A stretch of DNA of 64,000 nt from Alteriqipengyuania abyssalis (GTDB lineage Bacteria; Pseudomonadota; Alphaproteobacteria; Sphingomonadales; Sphingomonadaceae), in NCBI RefSeq assembly GCF_019857185.1, contig NZ_JAHWXP010000001.1, forward strand, positions 620,001 to 684,000. The letters are read 5' to 3'. Positions 30,643 through 37,636 of this stretch are shown here, piece after piece. The notes under the pieces were generated by a model. It ran no database searches. It had not been told where the DNA came from and was given only the letters and a program-made list of their open reading frames with translations. Positions within the stretch are counted from its first letter, which is position 1. Each line of letters opens with the position of its first letter. The position numbers were made by a program, and so were the translations under genes.

Positions 30643-30736
30643 CGCGCCCGCCTAGCGGGAGAGGGCGGGGATGCGCAAACTTAACTTGCGCCCGGCACAC
30701 GATACGCGTCAGGACGCGGGGGTGGAGACATTACCG

Positions 30737-31084
30737 ATGGGTTGGCGCGACGAGCGCGGGAGGTCGATATCCCGCTATCAGGATCAGGAGTGGGCGATCG
30801 CCCGAATGGGCGGGTTCGTCAGCGGGATGGCCTGCCTGGCGGCGATCTTCGTGTTCGAACGCCTCACCGGCCTGGGCATTTTTCGGCTACCCTTTTGGGC
30901 GCTCATGCTGTTCGTCATGCTGCCGATGGCGGTGCTGGCGTTCATCGGCGGGGTCCGGTTGGAGCGACTTTTCGGCGTTCACGATATCCGCAAGGCCAGC
31001 CGCCTGGCCAAGGTCGGCTTCATGCTGTTCGGCTCTGTGGTGGCCGCTCTCTCGCTCCTGGTGATCTTCGTTTCGAAAGACTGA
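30737..31084 (+). CDS. Small three-segment membrane protein
   Basis: A 115-residue hypothetical membrane protein with hydrophobic segments near residues 24-45 (FVSGMACLAAIFVFERL), 50-72 (FWALMLFVMLPMAVLAFIGGV) and 90-112 (GFMLFGSVVAALSLLVIFV). The start is uncertain: ATG 30737 is preferred, with GGAG about 12 bases upstream; a longer frame begins at TTG-like 30671. It runs opposite to pth and its neighbours. No function is recognised. Confidence 0.6.
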   Translation: MGWRDERGRSISRYQDQEWAIARMGGFVSGMACLAAIFVFERLTGLGIFRLPFWALMLFVMLPMAVLAFIGGVRLERLFGVHDIRKASRLAKVGFMLFGSVVAALSLLVIFVSKD

Positions 31085-31106
31085 TCGATCATGCGATGCT
31101 GGCGAT

Positions 31107-31604
31107 CTAGCCCAGCGTCGCCAGTTCGCGGCAGTCGCTGGCCAGCGGGTTCATCGCCGCGCTGAATTTCACCGCTTCGGTCTCGTTCGGGAAGATCAGG
31201 ACACTCGAATAGCTGCGGAACGTGGTGGGTGATGCCAGTTTCACCTGTGTGCCGTCTTGTTCAAACCGGATGCCACCACCCAGGTCATATTCAGAATTCG
31301 GGTCGGTCCTGCCCTGCGTCCCGGGCAACAACGACTTCCCCGTGCGGATCAGCAGCGTGCAGCGGCGAACAAAGCCGATCTGCCGCACGTTGTGGAGATA
31401 ATGATCGCGGCCGAAGCGGTAATCGTGATGAATTTCCGCCTTGGCAGCGTAGATCGCTTTCAGCTGGTCTGTGATCACCAGTTGCGCCCTGTCTATGCTC
31501 GTCTCCAGCATCGCCGCCCGCAGGTCGTCTGGCCCAAATTGCGTGTTTCCGAGAGACATCGCAGAGATTGCCGCTAGACAGATTGCCTTCCCGAAAACGC
31601 GCAT
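31107..31604 (-). CDS. Hypothetical secreted protein
   Basis: A 165-residue protein with a signal peptide (FGKAICLAAISAMSLGNTQF, residues 3-22). The mature part has two Cys residues (VRRCTLLIR and ASDCREL) that could form a disulfide. The ATG at 31604 follows GGGGAG at normal spacing; the frame extends to 31727, but that part overlaps the rplY terminator. No domain is recognised. It is downstream of rplY on the same strand but separated from it by the terminator. Confidence 0.65.
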   Translation of the reverse strand: MRVFGKAICLAAISAMSLGNTQFGPDDLRAAMLETSIDRAQLVITDQLKAIYAAKAEIHHDYRFGRDHYLHNVRQIGFVRRCTLLIRTGKSLLPGTQGRTDPNSEYDLGGGIRFEQDGTQVKLASPTTFRSYSSVLIFPNETEAVKFSAAMNPLASDCRELATLG

Positions 31605-31686
31605 CGCACCACTCCCCCGATGTTTCGTCGGCATCATTGCAGGCGCAAAATGAACGCCGGATTTCGCCTTTCGGACGTCACACAGC

Positions 31687-31722
31687 AAAACGCCGGACAT
31701 CCCCTGAAGGATGCCCGGCGTT
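31687..31722 (-). terminator. Rho-independent terminator after rplY
   Basis: On the minus strand AACGCCGGGCATCC, a short TTCA loop, then GGGGATGTCCGGCGTT form a long stem, followed by a T tract (TTTTGCT). It is correctly placed 23 bases after the rplY stop. Confidence 0.8.
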
Positions 31723-31744
31723 CGCATTGTTCGTGAAGCTCGGC

Positions 31745-32422
31745 TTATTCGCCGTCGACGACCTGGTCGTCTTCGCCTTCAACGGTCTCGGCGTGCTGTT
31801 CGATGACTTCGGTCTCGGTGACCTCATCGGTGCCTTCGCCTTCGGCCTTCTTGAGCGCCGACGGAGCGACGAAGGTGGCGATGGTGAAGTCGCGATCGGT
31901 GATCGCGGATTCGCTGCCCTTGGGCAGGTCGACTTCGCTGATGTGGATCGAGTCGCCGACTTCCTTGCCCTTGACGCTGATCGTGATCTCGCCGGGGATC
32001 TTGTCCGCTTCGCAAACCAGTTCCAGCTCGTGACGGACGACGTTGAGCACGCCACCCTTCTTGAGGCCGGGCGAAAGCTCTTCGTCGACGAACACGACGG
32101 GGACGCTCACATCCACCTTCGCGCCCTTGGTCAGGCGCAGGAAATCCACGTGCTCGGGACGGTCGGTGACGGGGTGCAGCGCAACATCCTTGGGCAGGGT
32201 GCGCACTTTCTTGCCGCCGACTTCAAGCTCGATGATCGAGTTCATGAAGTGACCGGTGTCGAGCTGGCGAACCAGTTCGCGCTCTTCGACGTGGATCGGG
32301 GTGGGTTCTTCCTTGCCGCCATAGATCACGGCGGGGACACGGCCTTCGCGACGCAGTGCCCGGGAGGCTCCCTTGCCAGCCCGGTCGCGCGTCTCGGCCG
32401 GCAGGGTGATGGCGTCGCTCAT
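31745..32422 (-). CDS. rplY: 50S ribosomal protein L25/Ctc
   Basis: Binds 5S rRNA in the large subunit. The 225-residue protein is the long Ctc form: an N-terminal L25 domain (about residues 5-95, [25 protein letters not shown]) plus a C-terminal TL5-like beta domain (about 100-190, [21 protein letters not shown]), ending in an acidic tail ([11 protein letters not shown]). Strong terminator follows. It begins 114 bases from the convergent-free TraB/GumN gene on the same strand. Confidence 0.96.
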   Translation of the reverse strand: MSDAITLPAETRDRAGKGASRALRREGRVPAVIYGGKEEPTPIHVEERELVRQLDTGHFMNSIIELEVGGKKVRTLPKDVALHPVTDRPEHVDFLRLTKGAKVDVSVPVVFVDEELSPGLKKGGVLNVVRHELELVCEADKIPGEITISVKGKEVGDSIHISEVDLPKGSESAITDRDFTIATFVAPSALKKAEGEGTDEVTETEVIEQHAETVEGEDDQVVDGE

Positions 32423-32536
32423 CGTATACTACCTTTCGAAATGCTGATATTTGCTCGGTCTCGCCACGCCTCCAGGGATGCACATGGCGCCGAAGCGCGC
32501 GCTGTTACGGGCAAAGTCGCGGGAAAGCAACCCGCC

Positions 32537-33421
32537 TTAGCGTACCCGGCGCACGGTGTAGCCCTTGGCCTCGATCAGCGCGACCAGCCCGCCCTTGCCG
32601 ACCATGTGCGCCGCCCCCACCGCGATCAGCGGGTGGCTGTCGCTCTCCAGCAAGCGGATAATGCGCGGCATCCACGCGGCATTGCGCCGCTCCAGCAGCG
32701 CTTCGCGAATTTCGTCGTCCGCCAGCAGGCCTTCGCGGGTGAGCGCGGCCAGCCCGGCCTCATCGCCCTGAAGGTAGAGTCGGATCGGGCGCTGGCGCTG
32801 GTCGCTGTCGGCTTCGGCCTCTTCCACGATCGCGCCCAGCATCGCGCGCTGGGCCCGTTCTGAGAGCCCGTCGAACACCGCGAACTGGCGCGCCGCGCCT
32901 TCGAGCTCGACCACCCGGCGACCGTTGAAATCGCGGATCAGCGCGCGGTCGATCCCGTTCGCGGCGTCCGCTCCGCTGTCGATCGACTGGGCGAGGATCA
33001 GGGCCGCGCCCCAGCTTTCGATCCCGCGGAAATCGTCGAGGCCATAGGGCGTGTCGGCGACCAGAGCGGTCAGGCTTTCGCGCTGGTCAGGCGGCACGCG
33101 GGAGAGCAGCGGCGGTTGGCCGGGCGAATAGGCGAGCGGCTTGAACGCGCTCGCCACCGCCCGCCCATCGTCCAGTTCGGCGATTTCCACCGCGAGCACG
33201 CCCGCCTGCGCAACCGCATTGTCGAGGGCAGGCGTGCGCCATTCGACGCCATCGGGGAGGGCATGGATGGTGCCGATCAGCCAGCCCGCACTGGTTCCGT
33301 CGGCCCGGGCGATCTCCCACAGCAGCGGGTTCGGTTCGTCCGGGGCAACCGGGGGCTGTTTGTCAGGCTGGCCGCAAGCCGCGACCAGCAGCGCCAGCAG
33401 CGCGAGGATCGCGGCGCGCAT
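32537..33421 (-). CDS. TraB/GumN family lipoprotein
   Basis: A 294-residue TraB/GumN (TIKI-like) protein. The signal peptide ends with lipobox VAAC (residues 12-15), so it should be lipidated. The family's metal-site pattern is visible as LIGTIHALP (the first GxxH) near residue 53 and VGAAHMVGKGGLVALIEAKGY (GxxH near 275). Bacterial members are thought to be metal-dependent proteases by analogy with TIKI. It starts three bases after the stop of a second TraB/GumN gene that is a clear paralogue without the lipobox. Confidence 0.85.
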   Translation of the reverse strand: MRAAILALLALLVAACGQPDKQPPVAPDEPNPLLWEIARADGTSAGWLIGTIHALPDGVEWRTPALDNAVAQAGVLAVEIAELDDGRAVASAFKPLAYSPGQPPLLSRVPPDQRESLTALVADTPYGLDDFRGIESWGAALILAQSIDSGADAANGIDRALIRDFNGRRVVELEGAARQFAVFDGLSERAQRAMLGAIVEEAEADSDQRQRPIRLYLQGDEAGLAALTREGLLADDEIREALLERRNAAWMPRIIRLLESDSHPLIAVGAAHMVGKGGLVALIEAKGYTVRRVR

Positions 33422-33423
33422 GG

Positions 33424-34305
33424 TCACTGCACCCGCACCGCCTGGATGCCGCGCTCTGCCAGCAGATCCTGCAGCTTGTTGGTCCCGGCAAGATGCCCGG
33501 CGCCGACCGCAATGAAGATCGTGCCCGGCGTATCGAGCCGGTCGTCGATCCACACCGCCCAGTTGGCGTTACGGGCATAGAGCAGCCGCTCGGCAAGAAC
33601 GGGGTCGGATTCGAGCGCGTCGTTGAGCAGGTGGCCAAGCGCCTCGACATCGCCTTCGGCCCATTCGGCGATCATCTCGTCGAGCATCGGGCCGAGCGTG
33701 TCGATCTCTGCCGCAGTTTCGACCAGATAATCGAGCTGCGCGTCCATCGGCAGTTCGTCGAAGATCGAGAACTGGTAGCGCGGTGTTTCCAGCGCATCGC
33801 GGCCCTTGGTATCGCCCACCGTCGCTTCGAGCACGGTTTCGGTGCCGTTCTGCGGTTGGAAGCCCGCCTTGGCGAAGGCCACATTGCTCAGTTGCAGGGC
33901 CGCGAACCAGGGCTCGAGATTGTCGAACGCTTCCGGCGGCACTCCGATGGAGGCCATTGCTGTCTCATAAGTCTCGCGCTGCTCCTCGCTCATCATGCCG
34001 CGCAAGGTCGTTCCCTGCGGCAGGATGGCGATCTGTTGAATCATCGGGCCGATCTCGGCCAGCGCTTCGGGGCTCATGTCGATTTCGGTGACCAGCGTGC
34101 TGCTCTCGTCCAGCGCGGTCTTCACCGGACCGCTGTACCAGTCGACGTCGGAAGGCAGGGCATGGACCGTGCCGAACAGGTAGATCGTCGTATCCTCGTC
34201 CGCCACGCGCCACAGGGCGGGTGCATCTTGCGCCATCGCGCCGGTGGTGAGGGAGAACGCGGCGGCAAGGCCGATCAGGGTGTTGCGGGTCATTCTGGCA
34301 AGCAT
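33424..34305 (-). CDS. TraB/GumN family periplasmic protein
   Basis: A 293-residue paralogue of the downstream lipoprotein, with an ordinary signal peptide (cleavage near GAMAQ, residue 25). It shows LFGTVHALPSDVDW near residue 44 and AVGAGHLAGTNKLQDLLAERG near 270, the two GxxH sites of the TraB/GumN fold. The pair, three bases apart, is likely a tandem duplication that has diverged in localisation: one soluble in the periplasm, one lipid-anchored. Substrates are unknown. Confidence 0.87.
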   Translation of the reverse strand: MLARMTRNTLIGLAAAFSLTTGAMAQDAPALWRVADEDTTIYLFGTVHALPSDVDWYSGPVKTALDESSTLVTEIDMSPEALAEIGPMIQQIAILPQGTTLRGMMSEEQRETYETAMASIGVPPEAFDNLEPWFAALQLSNVAFAKAGFQPQNGTETVLEATVGDTKGRDALETPRYQFSIFDELPMDAQLDYLVETAAEIDTLGPMLDEMIAEWAEGDVEALGHLLNDALESDPVLAERLLYARNANWAVWIDDRLDTPGTIFIAVGAGHLAGTNKLQDLLAERGIQAVRVQ

Positions 34306-34362
34306 GTTGTGTGCTCCTGAAAGAAAAAGGCGGAAGTCCGAGGGAAGCTGCGATGCATCCGC

Positions 34363-34815
34363 CTAGCCGCGCAATTTGACGGCAAGGAATGTCAGCATCG
34401 TAGCGGCAAAGGCAATGACGAAAATTCCAAATGCGGTGGGGTGGGGCACCAGCCCGCCCATCGCGAGCACCGCCCAGATCGGATAGCCCGCGACGGCAGC
34501 GATGCAGCCGCCGGCATAGCCGATCAGGTTCTGGCGCATCTGGTAATCGTCGATCTGGGTGAACCCCCAGACCGGCAGCACCGCGAAGGCGAAGAAGAAC
34601 GCCGCCGCCATCGCGATGGCCGCCCATGCGGGCATGGTCAGCGTTTCGATCTGGCCGACGAGGAAGTTGCCTTCCCCGTTCTCCAACCCGGAAAGGAGCG
34701 CGCCGATCACCGCACCGACCAGCCCAGCGAAGAGCAGGAAGGCCCACTTGCGCCGCTGGCGGGCGCGGTTGCGCGCTTCACCCGGATTGCGGATATCGTC
34801 CGGTTCGTGGTCCAT
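34363..34815 (-). CDS. Four-segment membrane protein of XRE operon
   Basis: A 150-residue hypothetical protein with a basic N-terminus (ARNRARQRRK) and four hydrophobic segments (about residues 24-42, 62-84, 98-118, 125-147). It starts two bases after the XRE regulator's stop and is the last gene of a five-gene minus-strand unit. Two other genes of that unit encode proteins of like size and topology, suggesting related or interacting subunits. No named family is recognised. Confidence 0.65.
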   Translation of the reverse strand: MDHEPDDIRNPGEARNRARQRRKWAFLLFAGLVGAVIGALLSGLENGEGNFLVGQIETLTMPAWAAIAMAAAFFFAFAVLPVWGFTQIDDYQMRQNLIGYAGGCIAAVAGYPIWAVLAMGGLVPHPTAFGIFVIAFAATMLTFLAVKLRG

Positions 34816-34817
34816 TG

Positions 34818-35015
34818 TCAGTCCTCCTCTTCGAGGAAAATGGTTTCGATCGGCATGTCGAACACGCGCGAGATCTTGAAGGCGAGGCCCAGCGAGGGGT
34901 CGTGCTTTCCCGTCTCGATCGCGTTGACCGCCTGACGCGACACATCCAGCCTCCCGGCCAGCTCCGCCTGGCTCCAGTCGCGTTCTGCGCGCAGGACTTT
35001 CAGGCGGTTTTTCAT
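34818..35015 (-). CDS. Small XRE family regulator
   Basis: A 65-residue DNA-binding protein consisting only of a helix-turn-helix (LRAERDWSQAELAGRLDVSRQAVNAIE), of the YgzD-like type often encoded beside small membrane proteins. Its ATG overlaps the stop of the upstream membrane protein gene (ATGA). A role as repressor of its own operon is a reasonable inference; a candidate site has not been located with confidence. Confidence 0.88.
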   Translation of the reverse strand: MKNRLKVLRAERDWSQAELAGRLDVSRQAVNAIETGKHDPSLGLAFKISRVFDMPIETIFLEEED

Positions 35016-35464
35016 GCGCTGCCTGTCCCGCGAATGCGCCTAACTGCGAAGCCTAGGTGGTATGCGAGGCCGGACAGGATGGCGAGCAGGTAGCCATCGG
35101 CCATGAAGCCCGGGTTTCCACGCGCCAGATCCGGCAGATCGCCCGCTGCGGCCCAGTAACCGAGGATGTTGCCACCGTTGAGGAAGCCCATCACCGCGCC
35201 CGCAAACAGATAGAGCGCGATAACCGCCATCCCCCATCGCAGCGCGACGTTGCGCAGTCCGTTGAAGTAGTCGTCGTAGCGATGGGCAAACACAGTCACG
35301 AAAATCATCGCGCCGGTGATCGCCAGCGATGCGGTGTCGACACCTTGGCCAAAGCCAATCGTGTAATCGGCTAACAGTACGCCATTAGCGGCCAGACCGA
35401 TCCACGGCAGAACATAGGCGTGAGACTGCTCTTCTTGGCTCGGTGCGGTGGGGTCATAAGCCAT
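35012..35464 (-). CDS. Four-segment membrane protein of XRE operon
   Basis: A 150-residue hypothetical membrane protein with four hydrophobic segments (near residues 20-36, 42-60, 77-97, 120-140). The ATG at 35464 is preferred because GGGAG lies about nine bases upstream; an in-frame TTG at 35479 would add five residues. It overlaps the XRE regulator start. Size and topology resemble the first and last membrane proteins of the unit. Confidence 0.65.
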   Translation of the reverse strand: MAYDPTAPSQEEQSHAYVLPWIGLAANGVLLADYTIGFGQGVDTASLAITGAMIFVTVFAHRYDDYFNGLRNVALRWGMAVIALYLFAGAVMGFLNGGNILGYWAAAGDLPDLARGNPGFMADGYLLAILSGLAYHLGFAVRRIRGTGSA

Positions 35465-35494
35465 GCGGCAATCTCCCAAATGAAAATGCAGGGA

Positions 35495-35881
35495 TCACAA
35501 ACTGCTCCTCAGCCACTTGAGGTGGAAGCCTACGAAGAACGCGGTGAGGGCGATCGGGCCGACGAATTCGGGGCTGATCATCTGGTCACGGGCCGATCTG
35601 GTCACCCCGTCGAGAAACCCTTCGAGGAAGGGGGCGAAGGCGAAGGTGGCAACCACCGCCACGACGGCGAAGCCGGTGCCGCTGTTCCACAGCTGCTCGA
35701 TATATTCGTCGCGAAACCGCCGCCGCAAAAGCATCACCAGGCTGACCAGCAATACGCCGACACTCAGCCCTGCCACGAAGTCGGGCCAGTCGAGAATCTG
35801 CGAAACCACCATCAGGATGGTCGCGACAAAACCCATCGACGCGGCGGTGAGATACAGGCGTGTGCGCTTGTCGCGGGTCAT
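35495..35881 (-). CDS. Four-segment membrane protein of XRE operon
   Basis: A 128-residue protein with hydrophobic segments near residues 8-25, 30-50, 68-90 and 103-122, and a positively charged loop LLRRRFRDEYIEQLW after the second, a pattern seen in DUF2178-like proteins that accompany small XRE regulators, though the family assignment is uncertain. The ATG at 35881 overlaps the stop of a 44-residue gene immediately upstream. Confidence 0.65.
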   Translation of the reverse strand: MTRDKRTRLYLTAASMGFVATILMVVSQILDWPDFVAGLSVGVLLVSLVMLLRRRFRDEYIEQLWNSGTGFAVVAVVATFAFAPFLEGFLDGVTRSARDQMISPEFVGPIALTAFFVGFHLKWLRSSL

Positions 35882-36012
35882 GCGGCGCTCCCGGCGAACA
35901 TGACGATCTTCGCCGCGATATTGCCTGCACCATAGCCGGCGAGAACGATGAAGGCGCCCGCGGCGATGCGCTTCCACAGCGGCTGTCGGGTTGGGCTCAG
36001 CGTGTTGGTCAT
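35878..36012 (-). CDS. 44-residue single-span membrane protein
   Basis: A small gene at the head of the XRE operon. It encodes 44 residues: a basic N-terminus (SPTRQPLWKR) and one hydrophobic stretch (IAAGAFIVLAGYGAGNIAAK, about residues 16-35). The ATG at 36012 and the TGA at 35878-35880 give an exact ATGA overlap with the next gene, the same coupling used elsewhere in the operon, which is the main support that it is real. Function is unknown; small membrane regulators or toxins have this look. Confidence 0.55.
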   Translation of the reverse strand: MTNTLSPTRQPLWKRIAAGAFIVLAGYGAGNIAAKIVMFAGSAA

Positions 36013-36071
36013 CTCGGTATCTTTCGTTGATGCGTCTGGGATGCGAAGGGCTGAAGGCTATGCGCCGAAAG

Positions 36072-36105
36072 GGGCGGAGCAGACCTTGGGGCGTCGGCTC
36101 CGCCC
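36072..36105 (-). terminator. Likely terminator after urcA
   Basis: GGGCGGAGC (36072-36080) pairs perfectly with GCTCCGCCC (36097-36105). On the minus strand CCTTTCGG follows. It lies just after the urcA stop. Confidence 0.5.
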
Positions 36106-36113
36106 GGTGGGGC

Positions 36114-36434
36114 TCACGCTTCCGGATCGACGGTCAGCCCGGCAAGGTGTGCGCCGCGTGCCTCGATCATGGCGAGATCGACCTGCGACTGCACCGCGCT
36201 GCGGACATCCGCCGCGCAGGCCTGCATTTCGAGGCGTGCGGCAACACCGCGCTGGCCGCTGCGGCAGACATTGCGCACCGCGCTGTCGATCCGCGCGTCG
36301 AGCATGTCGCGCCCGGCCTCGGTCGAAAGATCGAACTTGCCGGTGTCGATTTCGATCGAGCGGGTGTGCGCCGATGCGTTCACGGGGACGAGGGCAGCGG
36401 CGAACAGGACGGCGGTCAGGATACGGGTTTTCAT
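36114..36434 (-). CDS. UrcA family protein
   Basis: A 106-residue exported protein with signal peptide (LTAVLFAAALVPVNASA, residues 6-22). The mature domain fits the UrcA family of sphingomonads and Caulobacter: an initial beta strand (SIEIDTGKFDLST), then helices with paired cysteines (RNVCRSGQRG and MQACAADV) that probably form a disulfide. Function of the family is unknown. A TTGACA promoter is seen about 70-100 bases upstream, and a hairpin terminator follows, so it is monocistronic. Confidence 0.82.
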   Translation of the reverse strand: MKTRILTAVLFAAALVPVNASAHTRSIEIDTGKFDLSTEAGRDMLDARIDSAVRNVCRSGQRGVAARLEMQACAADVRSAVQSQVDLAMIEARGAHLAGLTVDPEA

Positions 36435-36736
36435 CAGTTCATTCCTTTTTGGATATTGGGTCCAATGGTCATGCCAACCTTCCGGTATGTCAGGTTGTGC
36501 TGACTATATGGATCGATTCGCTGACGCTGTCAACATGACCTGACATTAAGACCGATATTCCTGACACGTTGGACAGGGAAATGGGCCTATATCTCTGTAT
36601 TTACTGGGAAATTTTTTCCTGCAAACTCTAGGCTAACCATGGCGCTAGCGATGCGCGTGCCGCGCACGCTCTTGCGAATCTTTCACCGTTCACGCCGTTG
36701 ACGCTGTCGCGCGGCTTCGCCATGGCCGCTCGCACC
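36435..36736. other. Intergenic region urcA-glyQ with repeated TGTCAGG motif
   Basis: About 300 bases without a gene, more A/T-rich than its surroundings. ATGTCAGG (36487-36494) and CCTGACAT (36539-36546) form a perfect inverted repeat around the urcA promoter, and a third, CCTGACAC, lies at 36560-36567. A T-rich stretch (AATTTTTTCC) is near 36611. The glyQ promoter must be here, but I see no convincing -35/-10 pair for it. Confidence 0.5.
36503..36533 (-). promoter_or_regulatory. Sigma70-type promoter of urcA
   Basis: On the minus strand a consensus TTGACA (36533-36528) is followed after 17-19 bases by CATATAGT (36510-36503). It lies about 70 bases upstream of the urcA ATG and inside the ATGTCAGG/CCTGACAT inverted repeat. 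Confidence 0.5.
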
Positions 36737-37636
36737 ATGAGCCGGTCCCCGCAGTCCAGTTTCCAAGACATGATCCTTGCGCTCCACGATTTCTGGAGCG
36801 CGCAAGGCTGTGTCATCCTGCAACCCTACGACATGCGTATGGGGGCAGGCACGTTCCACACCGCGACGACGCTGCGTGCGCTGGGGCCGGAGCCCTGGAA
36901 TGCCGCCTTCGTGCAGCCGTGCCGCAGGCCGACCGACGGCCGCTATGGCGAGAACCCGAACCGGCTGCAGCATTATTACCAGTATCAGGTGATCCTGAAG
37001 CCGAGCCCGAGCGACATCCAGGACCTCTATCTTGAATCGCTTCGGGTGATCGGGATCGATCCGCTCAAGCACGATATCCGCTTCGTCGAGGATGACTGGG
37101 AATCGCCCACGCTAGGTGCCTGGGGGCTGGGCTGGGAAGTCTGGTGCGACGGGATGGAGGTGACGCAGTTCACCTATTTCCAGCAGATGGGCGGGTTCGA
37201 CTGCAAGCCGGTCGCGGGCGAGCTGACCTACGGGCTCGAACGGCTCGCGATGTACATCCAGGGCGTCGACAACGTGTACGACCTCCAGTTCAACGATCGC
37301 GGCGTATCCTACGGCGACGTGTTTCTCGAAAACGAGAAGCAGATGTCGAAGTGGAACTTCGAGGTCGCGGAGACCGATGCGCTGTTCGATCTCTTCGCCA
37401 AGGCGGAGAAGGAGTGCGAGAACGCGCTCGCCAACAACGTCCCCATCGCTGCCTATGAACAAGCGATCGAAGCGAGCCACATCTTCAATCTGCTGCAGGC
37501 ACGTGGCGTGATCTCCGTACAGGAACGCGCGAGCTACATGGGCCGGGTGCGCGATCTGGCGCGTGGCTCCTGTGAGAAATACGCCGAGCTGATGGCCCCC
37601 AGGTGGGCCGAGAAATATCCGGAGTGGTCCCTGTGA
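36737..37636 (+). CDS. glyQ: Glycyl-tRNA synthetase alpha subunit
   Basis: Catalytic class II subunit of the bacterial alpha2beta2 glycyl-tRNA synthetase. The 299-residue product shows [51 protein letters not shown] (motif 2 region), and [16 protein letters not shown] (motif 3). The start is uncertain: ATG 36737 gives the family's usual N-terminus, while ATG 36722 would add five residues; neither has a clear Shine-Dalgarno. Its stop overlaps the glyS GTG. Confidence 0.95.
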   Translation: MSRSPQSSFQDMILALHDFWSAQGCVILQPYDMRMGAGTFHTATTLRALGPEPWNAAFVQPCRRPTDGRYGENPNRLQHYYQYQVILKPSPSDIQDLYLESLRVIGIDPLKHDIRFVEDDWESPTLGAWGLGWEVWCDGMEVTQFTYFQQMGGFDCKPVAGELTYGLERLAMYIQGVDNVYDLQFNDRGVSYGDVFLENEKQMSKWNFEVAETDALFDLFAKAEKECENALANNVPIAAYEQAIEASHIFNLLQARGVISVQERASYMGRVRDLARGSCEKYAELMAPRWAEKYPEWSL

